This document shows positions 24,363-35,703 of a stretch of DNA of 64,000 nucleotides, piece after piece. Positions within the stretch are counted from its first letter, which is position 1. Each line of letters starts with the position of its first letter. Location of the stretch: assembly GCA_024138025.1 (NCBI GenBank), contig JAMXBD010000204.1, forward strand, positions 1,178,001 to 1,242,000, written 5' to 3'. Under the pieces are notes generated by a model. It did not search any database and had not been told where the DNA came from. It worked only from the letters and a program-made list of their open reading frames with translations. This DNA comes from Combretum micranthum (lineage: Eukaryota; Streptophyta; Magnoliopsida; Myrtales; Combretaceae). The position numbers and the translations under genes were made by a program.

Positions 24363-26380
24363 ACAGGATCACGCATCTTTTACTTTTTTTTGTCTAAATA
24401 TTCGTATAATTAACAGACAAATATAGGCAAAAACAAAAGAGGGTAAGTGAAAAATCATCTTCCGGAAATTTGCAAAATCAACAGAAATTCCTCTTTCATT
24501 CGCTGCGTGACTCTATATAGCGTAGATTATGGTTATTTTATTCCAAAGAGAAAAACTTTTATTCACTTCACCACGACCAAAAGGAATACAAGGTGAAGCT
24601 TCAACCTGCTCTGTTGGGAGAAGACTCATTTTTGAAATCATTACATAATAAATATCGTAGTTTGATTTGTATGTATTAACGGAGCCTGTTTGTATCTTTG
24701 TTATGTATTAAATTTGTATTTTATTTTGTGTTCAGTTTGTGTAAGGGTTAAAAGTATATAAAATTAATTATAAAAGTTATAAATCGAATATAGTAATTCG
24801 TATTATTGTCCTGTTTTTTATGTTGCTGCCTTGCTCATGTTCTATATCAATATTATCGTGTTTGTACTTGTAAATGGTAGCGCTACCATTTTATTAAAGG
24901 GGTAGAGAGAGAGAAAGAGAAAGAAAAAGAAAAAAACGAAGAAGAAGAATAATTAAAGTTGTGGACAAATGAATTTGGTGAAGGAATAATGTGGAATAGA
25001 AGGTAAGGTGTGAGGTCCAGGTGTTATCCAGGACCAGGACCTGGCACTAAACAATAACATATCATGAACCTCCACGTCGCGTACTTTTTGACCTTAGTTT
25101 AGTTTAGTTTAGAATAGACTAGCATCTGGATCTCAAATCAAACGAAAAACCCAATCCTCACAACACAGCATTAAATGTTCTGATGCTTCAACTAAAATTT
25201 TTATTTGGCATATTCCTCAAATATAATAAACTAAAACTAAACAACTTATCGATTATGCTATTTAATATGACATTAGTATAGGAAAAAAAAAAAAAAAACT
25301 TCTCCTTGATCTTTTTCATTAAAAGATAAATTACAGGTAAAAGTCATAATATTTTAATTTGAGATAATAATGTTTAAAAAAAATAAATCAATTAAAATCA
25401 TCATTAATACGTATACATAATATCGTGAATCTTTAGAGTTTTACCTTCCGATATAATTTATTGTCTTATTAAATCACTGAAAATATTGACCTTAATCCCA
25501 ATACTTCATATTTTATCCAAGCCTACTTATGTACATTTTTCATTTTTCATTAAAGTTTGAGTTAGTTTATTTTCGTTTGTAAGGATTTTAAAGAAGGAAA
25601 AACTTTCCATATTTTTATATACTTTTAAGGAAAGTTAAATAAACGACGGATGCTTCTTTGACTCAAACAACCGTATTATTTTCATAAAATAAACTAATGT
25701 CAAACCATTTGCCTATATACCCATTTGCTACAATCCTGGTCAAGAAAGTATTTGGTGATGCAAAATTTCATTTGTTGTCTATATCTATTTATATAATTTT
25801 AGAAATTTGGTGTCATATTTATATTCATCACTCAAAAGAATATATTATATTAACTGATAATTATTTATATATAAACAATCGTAGTTATTTTATATACAAA
25901 TCACATATAATTGACAATTTTAGTTATTTATACAATGGGAAAAGTGTGTGTGTATATAATACATATATATATATATATATAAGATTTTACCTTGTTTTTT
26001 TCCCTAATAAACCATGTATATATATTTTTTCGTATAAGTATCTTTAGGCAAAAAAAAAAAAAAAAAGATTATATAAGTATCTATTATATGGTTATATTAA
26101 AAATAAGGTGATATATCTAATAAACTTATTCCTTTTAATATTGATGGGTTTTTGGTAACAGGTCATAATCATCTCCATCAACAACCTCTCACCTCCCCGC
26201 CTGGATCTAAATTCTAATTTTCAATTCAAAGTAACCAAAATTTAAAAAAAAAAAAAAAAAACACTAACTACTGATTTTGAACTATTAACACACCCAGCAC
26301 TCAACACAAAACACACACACACACACTCAATTCTCATTCTCTCTCTAGTTAAAAATTTAAAATAAAGAATGCCTTCTCTC
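24363..26380 (+). other. intergenic region upstream of the GH43 gene
   Basis: No gene is seen. There are several simple repeats: GA/GAAA-rich at 24903-24947, AT at 25963-25981, an AC run at about 26311-26326, and poly-A tracts near 25286 and 26052. The compound word CCAGGACCAGGACCTGG (25034-25050) is a small inverted repeat in the likely distal promoter. The 116-codon frame at 25697-26047 is AT-rich, tyrosine/isoleucine-heavy and shows no domain; I do not regard it as a gene. Confidence 0.5.
24903..24947. repeat. GA/GAA-rich microsatellite
   Basis: A purine run of GAGA, then AAAGAGAAAG, then GAAGAAGAAG units. Confidence 0.85.
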
Positions 26381-26390
26381 TCTTTATAGC
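26381..26390 (+). promoter_or_regulatory. TATA-like element of the GH43 gene (tentative)
   Basis: TCTTTATAGC lies in a CT-rich stretch typical of plant core promoters and transcript leaders. It would place transcription start near 26410, upstream of the proposed 5' UTR exon. There is no direct evidence of use. Confidence 0.3.
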
Positions 26391-26409
26391 TTTACTCATT
26401 ATCTCTCTC

Positions 26410-26683
26410 CGTTTCTTTTACTGAATACGGCCACCACCGCCATCGATCGTATTTAGTCATTCATTCAATTATATGGATGGGGGTCCTCACAAACTTCCAA
26501 TTCACAACCCATGACGTGAGACGACACCAAATTTGTGTTAAATATCCATTATTTTGTTTGGCACTGCGACTTTGAGCTCTAAATAGGGGGAAAAAAAAAA
26601 AAAAAAAACAGAGATTGAAACTTCATAAGAGGAATTTCCACACCCTGTGTCTGTAAATTTCAACACCGATGAGCATGTTTCAG
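26410..26683 (+). other. proposed 5' UTR exon of the GH43 gene
   Basis: The end is set by the donor TTTCAG|GTAATT at 26683/26684. The partner is the acceptor GATTGCAG|CTTTAG at 29402/29403, only 30 bases before the GH43 start codon. The start is a guess from the TATA-like site and CT-rich leader. The exon holds at least three upstream ATGs. One (26473-26514) opens a 13-residue frame. Another (26669) opens a frame that, once spliced, reads five codons to the exon end, one more codon in the next exon, and then stops. An alternative is that transcription starts within the intron and this exon does not exist. Confidence 0.4.
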
Positions 26684-27477
26684 GTAATTTTTTTTATTTT
26701 ATATGGTTGTTTTTTTTTTTTTAAATTTTCAATTTGTTTTAATAGTACAATTTTTTCTAAATTTAACTATTTTCATGTGATTTTTATTTTTGTAGAAGTT
26801 ATTGTTTTGGTAGTTGAATGGAGGTGTTGCTGTGATGCTTGCTCTTGCTGTTGAATCTGTTCCATGGGATCTGTTATATTGTAGTTCTTAAATTGATTTT
26901 TTTTTTTTTTAATAAAGTGTTGTGTTTTGGAGTGAAGATAGGTGTTAAATTTTGGGAAAATTTTCTTTTAACATTTATTTATTTAATTTCTATTTTTTTG
27001 GCCGAATATTTAATTTCTGATAAGATGATGATTTGGGCTTTTACTTTTTACCTTTTCCTTTTTCTACTACTCTGTCTGAAAAAGGGAAGGCGCTTACAAC
27101 AGATCTGTTTATCTGGTTTGTTTCAGTTTTTGAATCGGTAATTTGGTTCCATTTTGAAAGAAATGTTATATATATGCATGTAAATTCATTACTTCATATA
27201 GTATTATAATAATTAAGACCCAAGAGGGACAGGCATCCTAGGTATGTGCACGTAACTAAAAAGGTTTCAAAGTTATTAGATCCTGGTGTCTTCTATATAG
27301 AAAGATTGGTTACCATATAAGCCAGTAGCCAATCACCATGCTTGCCATAACAATAACTCCCATTTAGTTTGAAGATATAGATATAGTTTTGCAATACATC
27401 CTCTTTATTGCTACATAGTTTTTAGATGTGAGAGTTTAGGATAAGGCTATTTATTAACTAATGCTCTTTTCTCAACT

Positions 27478-27920
27478 ATGCGAACCAACAAACCAAGCTA
27501 CTTGCAAGCTACTCTATCTCTTTTAAACTTGGCTCAGCCCTTTGTATTATAAACAAACTGAACTTGGGCTAAAAATAAAGCTTATTATTTAAACAAGCCA
27601 AGTTCGAGTTCACAAGTAGTACATTAACGGACTTGCAAATAAACTCATGAGTAGACTCTTTATACGTACTTAAAACTCTAAATAAGTAATTATTCAACCG
27701 TATAAACCCAAAAAAAGTAGAAGGAAAAAAAAGAAAAAATAAAAAATAAAAATCTAATAAGTCTATATGGCTAAACAACACTAATGTAAGCGAGCTCGAA
27801 TTTAGGCTTCAGCTTAATTAGGCTTGTTAATTTATACCAGCTACTAGTTGAGCTTGCGCTTGAGAATCTTTAATGAGTTTAACCTTCACTCAAGTTTGGC
27901 TTGGCTCGTTTGTAGCCTGT
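27478..27920. mobile_element. possible non-autonomous element of the GAGCTCG/CTTGGCTCG type
   Basis: Words of the family 'aacttggctc', 'aacaagccaagttcgag', 'gcgagctcgaattt', 'gagcttgcgcttgag' and 'caagtttggcttggctcgtttgtagcc' recur in both orientations. This is the pattern of a widespread class of plant terminal-inverted-repeat derivatives. The left end (27478-27560) and right end (27850-27920) are roughly inverted. No target duplication was confirmed. Confidence 0.4.
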
Positions 27921-28926
27921 CCTCAACCAAATCCTTTCATTAGTCTACTATCTTGCTATCATAGATATCTCCAAAGGGACATAGAATTTAGATACAGATA
28001 AATACTAAATTTGATAATGTTTTTAAAATTAACTTAAAAAGTGTCAATTTAGTGCTTAACTTTGTTTATATTGAAATTAACTACTTGAACTTTTCCTATT
28101 TTCGCATTTCAAGTTATGCTAGGTATTATAAATGTCGTTGAAAAGTTTGTAATGGTAAATTGTTATTTTAGAATTTCATAATGTAAAAATGGGTAAAACT
28201 AAAGTATTAAATGCGAGATCTATCCTTTAGATAATACTTTTTATTTAAGTAATCCTATAAACCAGATGTCTTTTAATACATATATTTCTATCAGCATACC
28301 CATTTCTGTGGATGCATGGTCTATTAGAAGGTTTTATGTTTTGGGAAACATCTTGAAGGTGGCTTCTTGAACGTTTGTTTATAACCATATGTTGTAGAAA
28401 GGTGAAACATACACTCAGAAACCCTCGTGTAATTTTCTCATTCGATAGCCAAATAGAATTGTTAGATTAATTGGTTAATTACATTACAATTGTTTGACAT
28501 TACAGGTATTTTTATGTTTTATATGTAGTTTTAGGCAAACATGAGTCATTGGTTTTAATCTAGGAAAATCTTTTTGCAAGAAGAGTATGGTAGATATCTG
28601 AGCAGATATGCAGAGAGAAAGGGTTTAGGAGGCATTGTCAAATGAGAGATACGTATATTTTTCTTTATTCTTTTGCTATATAACTAATATTGGAATTGTG
28701 AAAAAGTGATCGTTCCATGAAAATTGAGAAACCTTTCCTATCCTTATCTTAAACTTTTGTGTTTCAAGGTTTTTATAGTCAAAATAAATAAAGGAAATGG
28801 AAGATTCCCCTAAAGTAGAAGCACCATTTACTTTGCTAATTAGGGAGTTTGGACTACATGTTTATTTAATTCAGTTATCCAGTTTTAGAATCCTCTTATA
28901 AATAACTTTGATGGTATAAAGCCTCC

Positions 28927-29182
28927 TTTGGTATCTAAACCTTGATCAAGTGGACAATTAAATATCTGAACTTTTAAGACCAATTTCATATAAAACCAAA
29001 CTTTTTGTACCTTTTTTTAACTACCTCACCCAATTATAGCATGACACGTGTCTATTATTTCAAGAGATAATAAAATTGTGAGGTAGTGAAAAAGGGCATG
29101 AAAAATTTGGCTAGAAATGACATTGGTCTTCGTGAAAGTTTAGATACTTAATTGTCCATTTGACTAAAGTTTAGGTACCAAA
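28927..29182. mobile_element. foldback MITE in the GH43 leader intron
   Basis: The left arm from TTTGGTATCTAAACCTTGAT is matched by the reverse complement of the right arm, TTTGGTACCTAAACTTTAGT. The pairing continues through 'tggacaattaa.tatctaaactttnn..agaccaat.tcat', about 68 bp per arm. The loop contains 'gacacgtgtc'. It resembles the foldback at 5808-6076 in style ('tatctaaacttt') but is a different copy or family. It is noncoding. Confidence 0.65.
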
Positions 29183-29217
29183 CTTTAATACTTATTGATG
29201 TGGCTCACTTCGCTTCC

Positions 29218-29315
29218 TCTGTTACATTGGGGAGTACTAATATCATGAGAGATCATAAGTTTAATGTCTGTTACATTGGGGAGTACTAATATCATGAGAG
29301 ATCATAAGTTTAATG
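29218..29315. repeat. perfect 49-bp tandem duplication
   Basis: The unit beginning TCTGTTACATTGGGGAGTAC and ending '..cataagtttaatg' occurs twice in direct succession without mismatch, immediately downstream of the foldback MITE and about 90 bp before the leader-intron acceptor. Confidence 0.9.
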
Positions 29316-29432
29316 TCAAAATTTTAAATGGACTACAATAGGCAGAGTCGTATTTTGCAAGCTGGATTCTTACATCTATTTGACTTGCTTTAGTGATTGC
29401 AGCTTTAGCTTGTTGTTGAGCAGTCATAAAAA

Positions 29433-32400
29433 ATGAGGATAAGGAACAAGTATAGGAAGCAAGCAACAGCTATTTGCAATATAGGTAGCAAGTGTTCAAC
29501 TCCTGTGATTATATGGAGCGTAGTTGGATTCCTTCTTATGCTTCATCTATACTCCATTGCTCACCATGGTGATGGAGGACAACAGATCCACTGGCATGTA
29601 AAACATCCAAGCTTATTTAATGAACTTGAAGAAGTTGAGGAGGAGAACATTCAAATCCCTCCTCCTAGGGGAAAGAGATCCCCAAGAGCTGCGAAGCGGA
29701 GGCCTAAGCGGAAGACCACCCTCATTGATGAATTTCTCGATGAAAATTCACAACTTCGGCATGTGTTTTTTCCAGATGAGAGAACTGCTATAGATCCCAT
29801 GAAGGATGTTGGGAATGATAGCTTCTACTATTACCCAGGAAGAATTTGGTTAGATACAGAAGGTAATCCTATCCAAGCTCATGGAGGAGGTATTTTGTAT
29901 GATGAGTGGTCAAGGACATATTATTGGTATGGAGAATACAAAGATGGACCCACTTACCATGCCCATGAAAAAGGAGCTGCAAGAGTAAGTCATTTAAAAT
30001 GAACTCTTATCCAATTATCAAATGTGGTTGCCTTTTCTTGTTTTTCCTTTGGCTTCAACACATTGCTTGATATATGACTGTTCCACTCGTGTGTTGTTTT
30101 TTTATTAGGTATTTTAGTTAACCAGTATACACTTGATTATTGTGTATGAGTTTATGATTTCACATTGAGAAGATCATATTGTGCACTCATGAAGAATTTC
30201 AGAAAAGGCCAGTTGACAGGTGCAAATTCTAATTTTGCATAGGACAAACATTAGATTTTTGTGACTGCACCGGGCAGATCATGAAAGAGAAACTTTCACC
30301 TAGTTATAGCATGTTTTGGAAATATTTTGATCCAAATTCTGATAAAAGTCATGGCCTCAGTTTCTGAAAGATGCTTGCATAAAGAACTACAGAGGGTTAT
30401 TTCCTTGATCAACTCTTAGTTGCTAGACTGTAGCTTTAGTGGTGAAAATTTGCTTCCATAGGCTTCTGGGCGGCAATATCATAAAGGCCTGACAAGCCTG
30501 ACTGGTACGTAGTGTGTTAAATGTATGGAAATATTTGTACTTTGGAGGCTAATGCATGGCAGGACGTCAAGGTGTTTGTAAATTTTTTATAAGTGGAAGA
30601 TCAATGGAGCATGGAAGAAGGATTCTTTCTTCATCTCAAAATGGGAGGAGGGTAGTTTCTTCTGTACTCTTCTTAAGCTTTTGTTGTTTTGGAGGAGAGG
30701 TGGGTTTTGACAAACCAATTGCAGACAATCTATTGATACATTAAGTATTTGTATGGATAAGTGGGGCATGAAGTATTTCTCTGATGTTGCTGTGAAGTCT
30801 TCTGTGGAAATATGAGGCTTCATATTTTTTATATTTGAATCCTTTCAATTGTAATTTTGATGAAGGCTATGGTAAGATTCAAATCTGGTTCTCCTGATCT
30901 TTCCTATATTAAGGACAAAAGATGGTGCATGGTTGTTGGAGATGTATCATTATGCTTCCTTATTATGCCCCTTCTATTATTATATATAGATTGAACGGAT
31001 GGAAACCTTCATGATTAGGTTAAGCTCAAAGAATGAATGGATTCATGAATAAGTTCTTCTATACATGTTTACTTCAATGTGCGTTAGTTAGGGGGGGGGG
31101 TCCTTCACAATTGTTTATTTGGGTTTCACTTTGGAAATTATTGTCTCGTGTTATAAATGGTTGAAAAGGGATGCAACAAACTGAATAAGGGGCCATCATG
31201 TAATTTTTATCACCAAAATAATGTGGATGCAACAAACTGAATAAGGGGCCATCACGTAATTTTTATCACCAAAATAATGTTCTTTTTCCATATAATGGAC
31301 ATTGTATCATATTGTAGTTATATGTATATTCTGCGCCAGTTGCAATTTCATGGCTTAGAACAGAAAGACAAGGAGCAGTTCTACTCTGTAGTTTGAGTTC
31401 TTCCATTGTTGAGTTGGCCATGTTATGCAGCCTTCATGCTTGGCCCGACACAAATTAGTGAAGTAGAAATTGTGGCACTAAGAAAAAAGAATTGTTCTGT
31501 TGCATTGGTTGTCCTTTGGCATCAAAGATAGTGTTCATCAACTGTATTATTGTTGCTTATCCATTTTGGAGGGAGCTGTTGTTATGATACTTCTTATTTT
31601 GCCTTTAATTCCACCTGGTATTGGCTCTAAATGATCAGCTACTGTTCCATGCAATGGGCTGCCTATTTTCAACCTTCTAATGAGCCTGAATTATTTATTG
31701 ATTCCAGGTTGATATTATAGGAGTTGGCTGTTATTCTTCAAAGGACATGTGGACATGGAAAAATGAAGGGATTGTTCTGGCGGCTGAAGAAGCAAATGAA
31801 ACCCATGATCTCCATAAGTCAAATGTTCTTGAGAGGCCAAAAGTAATATACAACGAGAAGACTGGAAAGTACGTGATGTGGATGCATATTGATGATGTCA
31901 ACTATACAAAAGCTGCTGTTGGTGTTGCCATTAGTGATTACCCCACTGGTCCATTTGATTATCTGTATAGTAAACGGCCCCATGGATTTGAAAGCAGGGA
32001 CATGACGATATTCAAAGACGACAATGGCATAGCCTATCTCATATATTCCTCAGAAGACAATAGTGAGCTCCACATTGGGCCACTCAGTAAGGACTATCTT
32101 GATGTCACGCACACTATGAGAAGGATCCTGGTGGGACAACATCGGGAAGCTCCAGCTCTGTTCAAGTACCAGGGAACATATTACATGATAACATCCGGTT
32201 GCACTGGATGGGCTCCAAATGAGGCACTAGCTCATGCTGCAGAGTCAATTATGGGCTCCTGGGAGACAGTGGGAAATCCGTGTATTGGGGGAAACAAGAT
32301 GTTCCGATTGACTACATTTTTTTCTCAAGGTACTTTTGTCATTCCTTTGCCAGGGTTTCCTGGATCATTTATTTTTATGGCAGATCGATGGAATCCTGGT

Positions 32401-32559
32401 GACTTGAGGGACTCTAGATATGTATGGTTACCTCTGATAGTAGGGGGACCGGCAGATCATCCCCTTGATTACAGTTTTGGTTTTCCTTTGTGGTCAAGAG
32501 TATCGATATATTGGCACAAAAAGTGGAGGCTGCCTGCTTGGTGGAGTAGTCTAAAGTAA
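29433..32559 (+). CDS. GH43: Golgi exo-beta-1,3-galactosidase-like GH43 (subfamily 24 type), two coding exons
   Basis: Coding exons are 29433-29984 and 31708-32559 (phase-0 intron, donor AGA|GTAAGT, acceptor TTCCAG|GTT), giving 467 residues, the expected length for plant homologues. Seen: a short basic cytosolic tail (residues 1-20), one membrane segment at about 24-43, a stem with a basic patch at about 79-94 (RGKRSPRAAKRRPKRK), and a GH43 five-blade propeller domain from about 110 to the end. Likely active-site positions are Glu226 in VLERPKVIYN, Glu331 in QHREAPALFKY (general acid) and Gln391 in FFSQGTFV. The spacing resembles the fungal GH43_24 exo-beta-1,3-galactanase, in which a glutamine replaces the usual base; this is from memory. 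Arabidopsis GH43A/GH43B are Golgi type II proteins that remove beta-1,3-galactose from arabinogalactan proteins and affect cell expansion. The start is the first ATG of the frame, just after the leader acceptor. No break is seen. Substrate and location are inferred from homology. Confidence 0.93.
29985..31707 (+). other. intron of the GH43 coding region (1723 bp)
   Basis: GTAAGT...TTCCAG, phase 0, splitting ..EKGAAR from VDIIGVGCYS. It contains a 56-bp tandem repeat (31169-31280) and a run of ten G near 31091. The 62-codon frame at 30556-30744 has no recognisable domain and lies wholly within the intron, so I treat it as noise. Confidence 0.85.
31169..31280. repeat. 56-bp tandem duplication in the GH43 intron
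   Basis: Two adjacent copies start GGATGCAACAAACTGAATAA and end '..caccaaaataatgt'. They differ at one internal position (atcatgtaat versus atcacgtaat) and at the last base. Confidence 0.9.
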
Positions 32560-33863
32560 CATGCATCTTCTCCCCCTTTTGGGTGGTGGAAATCCTGATG
32601 TAACATAGGAAGGGGTTTTTTGGCTCTCCTTCCTCTGGCTTACTTGGATGTTCTTCTGCCACAATGGGAGAGTAAATGTTTCCACGATCTGTGCGACATG
32701 GATGTGCATTGCTGAGTATCGTTGTGAACTCGACCTGTTTCCACTGATAGACCATGTGAATACATCTGAGTGTCTAGAGTATATGGAAATAGAGATGTAA
32801 TCTGCAAACAACAGAATACAGATCCTGCTCCTGTTTATTTTGAATGGTATTTGATTAAGATGTTGGCATCGTTGGAGAGGAATGGAGTGATCTGGTCGTC
32901 GCTGACAGCTTGTGGGTCTAACTCCCTGCTTGATCTTTGCCGAAGTTTATCTACTGCTTCTCTGGAGGGTTTAGATCTGTTGAAAGATGAAGATGGTAGT
33001 TGGGAGTTGTGGTGGATGGTATAGGCATTGTACTATTTCATGGAGGATGTAATCAAAAAGGGCAAATAAGCCGCTGTAAGCCTGTAAATTGATTCTATTA
33101 GAACATAAAATAAGAGCCTAAAGCTAATACGGGTACATTTACAGTAACAACGAATGTTTTCCACGATTCCTTCTTCTTGTTGAAGCTTAAAAACAAACAT
33201 AGGCTGTGTTTGTTTTATAGTAAACGTATACCAGATTATATTTGGCATTCTCATAGTATTGTCTCATTTGTGTTTTAGTAAATGAGTGTTTGATATGTGT
33301 AAAAGGTGAAAAAAATAATAAAATAATACAAAGAGTAATTATAATTTCAAATCGTATATCAAATATTTATTTATTAGTATAGGATCAGGATAGTGTTATG
33401 GGATAACAAATTTGTATCCACGTGTGTATGTGTGCACACTTCGAACATTAATCATGCTTATCGTGTGATGTCACATGAGTGATGCTTGTCAGGCCACTAA
33501 CTCAAGTGGTAACGGATAAGAAGGATTTAGTATTTCATATCTTGATCTTTGAAATTGGGATAATTTGAATTTTAGGGCTTGATGGATCTTTAGTTGTTCC
33601 TTTCTTCCTCTAAAAAGTGAGAGATTAGTTGGAACTCGTAATATTCGGTAGTCCATAACCATCACCGTTAGATCATCTCGTGTTACAAGGAAGTCAGTTT
33701 GGCTTGTCACTCCTCATAAACGAGGCTACTCATGCAAGAATTTGAGAACAGAAGTCAGTAATACTTGCTGACTGTGTAGGCTTTGGTTTAGTCATTTATG
33801 GATGGTAGTATGCGTTGTTGTGTTGTGTACTCTAGTGGATAGGTGTATTGGTTAGGTTGTGGT
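32560..33863 (+). other. GH43 3' UTR and downstream spacer
   Basis: The first ~470 bp (to about 33030) are less AT-rich than the spacer and probably transcribed as 3' UTR. AATAAG/AAATAAG at 33064 and 33108, and AATAAA near 33312, could serve as poly(A) signals. An 84-codon frame (32770-33024) has no domain or coding style I recognise. From 33180 on, the 'ggctgtgtttgttttatag' text resembles the edge of a small MITE but has no confirmed partner. No further gene is present before the retrotransposon at 33864. Confidence 0.45.
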
Positions 33864-34939
33864 TGTAAACCCCGACAATTTTAATATCAGTAAAAATAAA
33901 TAAAATTATAAATATAAAAATAGAAAGTCAATGTAAGATCCAACATAAATCATAGAATAAAACTACGAGTAGTAATGAATCCATATATATAACTTCAAAC
34001 CCTAAAACAAAGTTCTCTAGATAGTAATAGATATCAAAGATAAGATTTCGTAGTGGGTATCGAATATTCAAAATATAGAAATAATTAAGATAAGATTTCA
34101 ATTGCATTAAAAAGTAAATAACAAATAAAGCTTATAATTAGGAAACGATAATTTGAGGATGAACTGTTAACGGTTATAAATACATAATGAGAATAAAAAT
34201 AGATCCATAACTAACAATCTAGACTCTAGATAAATGTTTGGACTATACCATTGTTCTAGTTAGAGAATTCTGAAGCTCTTAGAGACTAAAACCGAAATTG
34301 GCTTAATAAGCTTAGAAAACCTTTTACCACGTGAGATAAAACCTTAGGCATAATTAATCGCGTAAACTTTAACTCACAATTTGAAATAAAAAATAATTTA
34401 TAAAATTTGTAAAAGCTTTAAATAATTTTTTGAAGACAGAATTTCTACATAACCGTAATATATATATTCCTGTTTAGCTCGATAAACTATCCTAAAACTA
34501 AGATAATTAATTAATTAAATAGAAGCATAATTTTAATCTACACATTCGGTGGAAATACACAAAACTTGCGGCTGGAAATTTGCCTAAATCTCCCAACCAA
34601 AATTATCAATACAAATGGGTCAATCAAGGTGCTAAAATTCAATATAAAGAAATCTAAAACGAATCAAAATTACCCAGGTGAACACCTCATTAAATGCAGC
34701 AAAACAAAGTAAGAATCAACTTGCATCTTGGACAAAAAATTGAGAAGAGGAGTGCAACACTTTCCTACAAAAACACACAAACACAATTCCATATAAACAA
34801 ACTTTTACAAGTTCCCAAGTACCAACTTAAGGAGGGCACAAAATTAAAGTAAGGAAAAATTCGTTTTAAGTTATTTTATATATTACACATTAGCTTAAAC
34901 AATGTTCTTATTAACTTAGGTTCGTATGAAGTTGGTGGC

Positions 34940-35165
34940 CTTTGAGCTAGCTTACTATAGAACAACACTACGTAAAGTTTTTATGTGTAAAAATACATGA
35001 ATGCTAGTGGCGTATATCCTAAGGTTGGTGACGTACATGGAAAAGCTGGTGGCCATCATGCTAACTTTTTCTGGAACGATGGTACGTAAAAATTGCACGA
35101 AGGTGGGTAGTCTAAGATTCAATGCTGGTGGCGTTGATGCCAGTGTACATACAAAATTAACTTTG
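34940..35165 (+). repeat. GC-rich variable island of the 5' LTR (partly deleted)
   Basis: The remaining part contains 'ggtggcgtatatcctaaggttggtgacg', 'gctggtggcc' and 'gatgctggtggcgttgatgcc'. It corresponds to 47380-47660 in the 3' LTR, with many substitutions. Confidence 0.65.
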
Positions 35166-35679
35166 GACAAAATTCTCTTCGTCCGTAATGTATAACACAC
35201 ACATATATAAAGAGAAACAGAACATTAAACTTAATAAATAAATGTAAATATTTAAGATTAGTATGTTTAAATATTTGTTAAGTGTTAAACTTTGGTAATT
35301 ATTAAACACTTTTATTTTATTAAACAAAAAGATTAGAATATATTAATTATTCTATATAAGTAAGTATATAAGAATGTAAAATGTGAGTAAGTTATAATTA
35401 AGAATAATGTGATTCTCATAAATAGCAGATAATAACATAAAATGGGATAAAGAGAAGCACGATGAAAATAGATAATTGAAAATAAATATTAGTTGCGATA
35501 AGGTGGTCAACCTAAATAACGATATAAAAATAATAAGATAGTAATAAAAATTGGATTATTGAATACAAACTCTATAATTACCCGATAAAAATAAAATATT
35601 TTAAAACTATTAATTATCAGTAAATAAAAACTTAAAAAAGATAAAAACTGGTTTTATGACACTTAGACAACCAATAGAA

Positions 35680-35703
35680 AATATATATATATATATATAT
35701 ATA
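35680..35703. repeat. (AT)n microsatellite in LTR
   Basis: About twelve AT units. A similar run is at the same LTR position in the 3' copy (48222-48241). Confidence 0.9.

Larger units (their letters stand above)
26684..29402 (+). other. proposed 2.7-kb 5' UTR intron of the GH43 gene
   Basis: It begins GTAATT and ends TTGCAG, and is T-rich like plant introns. It hosts a diverged GAGCTCG-type repeat (27478-27920), a foldback MITE (28927-29182) and a perfect 49-bp tandem duplication (29218-29315). Long leader introns in plants often enhance expression, but here that is only inference. Frames within it (26669-27141) are T-rich and hydrophobic by composition, not genes. Confidence 0.4.

Noticed and set aside
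25697..26047. 116-codon frame upstream of the GH43 promoter
   Set aside because: Composition is dominated by Tyr, Ile, Ser and Phe from AT-rich microsatellites, with no domain and no coding-style codon use.
30556..30744. 62-codon frame inside the GH43 intron as an extra exon
   Set aside because: The flanking exons join in phase at consensus splice sites and the protein is collinear with its family without it.
32770..33024. 84-codon frame downstream of GH43, less AT-rich than its surroundings
   Set aside because: No recognisable domain, no start context or intron structure, and it lies where the GH43 3' UTR is expected. Its composition is explained by transcribed UTR.
33480..33560. Possible SINE with an A-box-like 'actcaagtggtaacgg'
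   Set aside because: No acceptable B box at the right distance and no target duplication.
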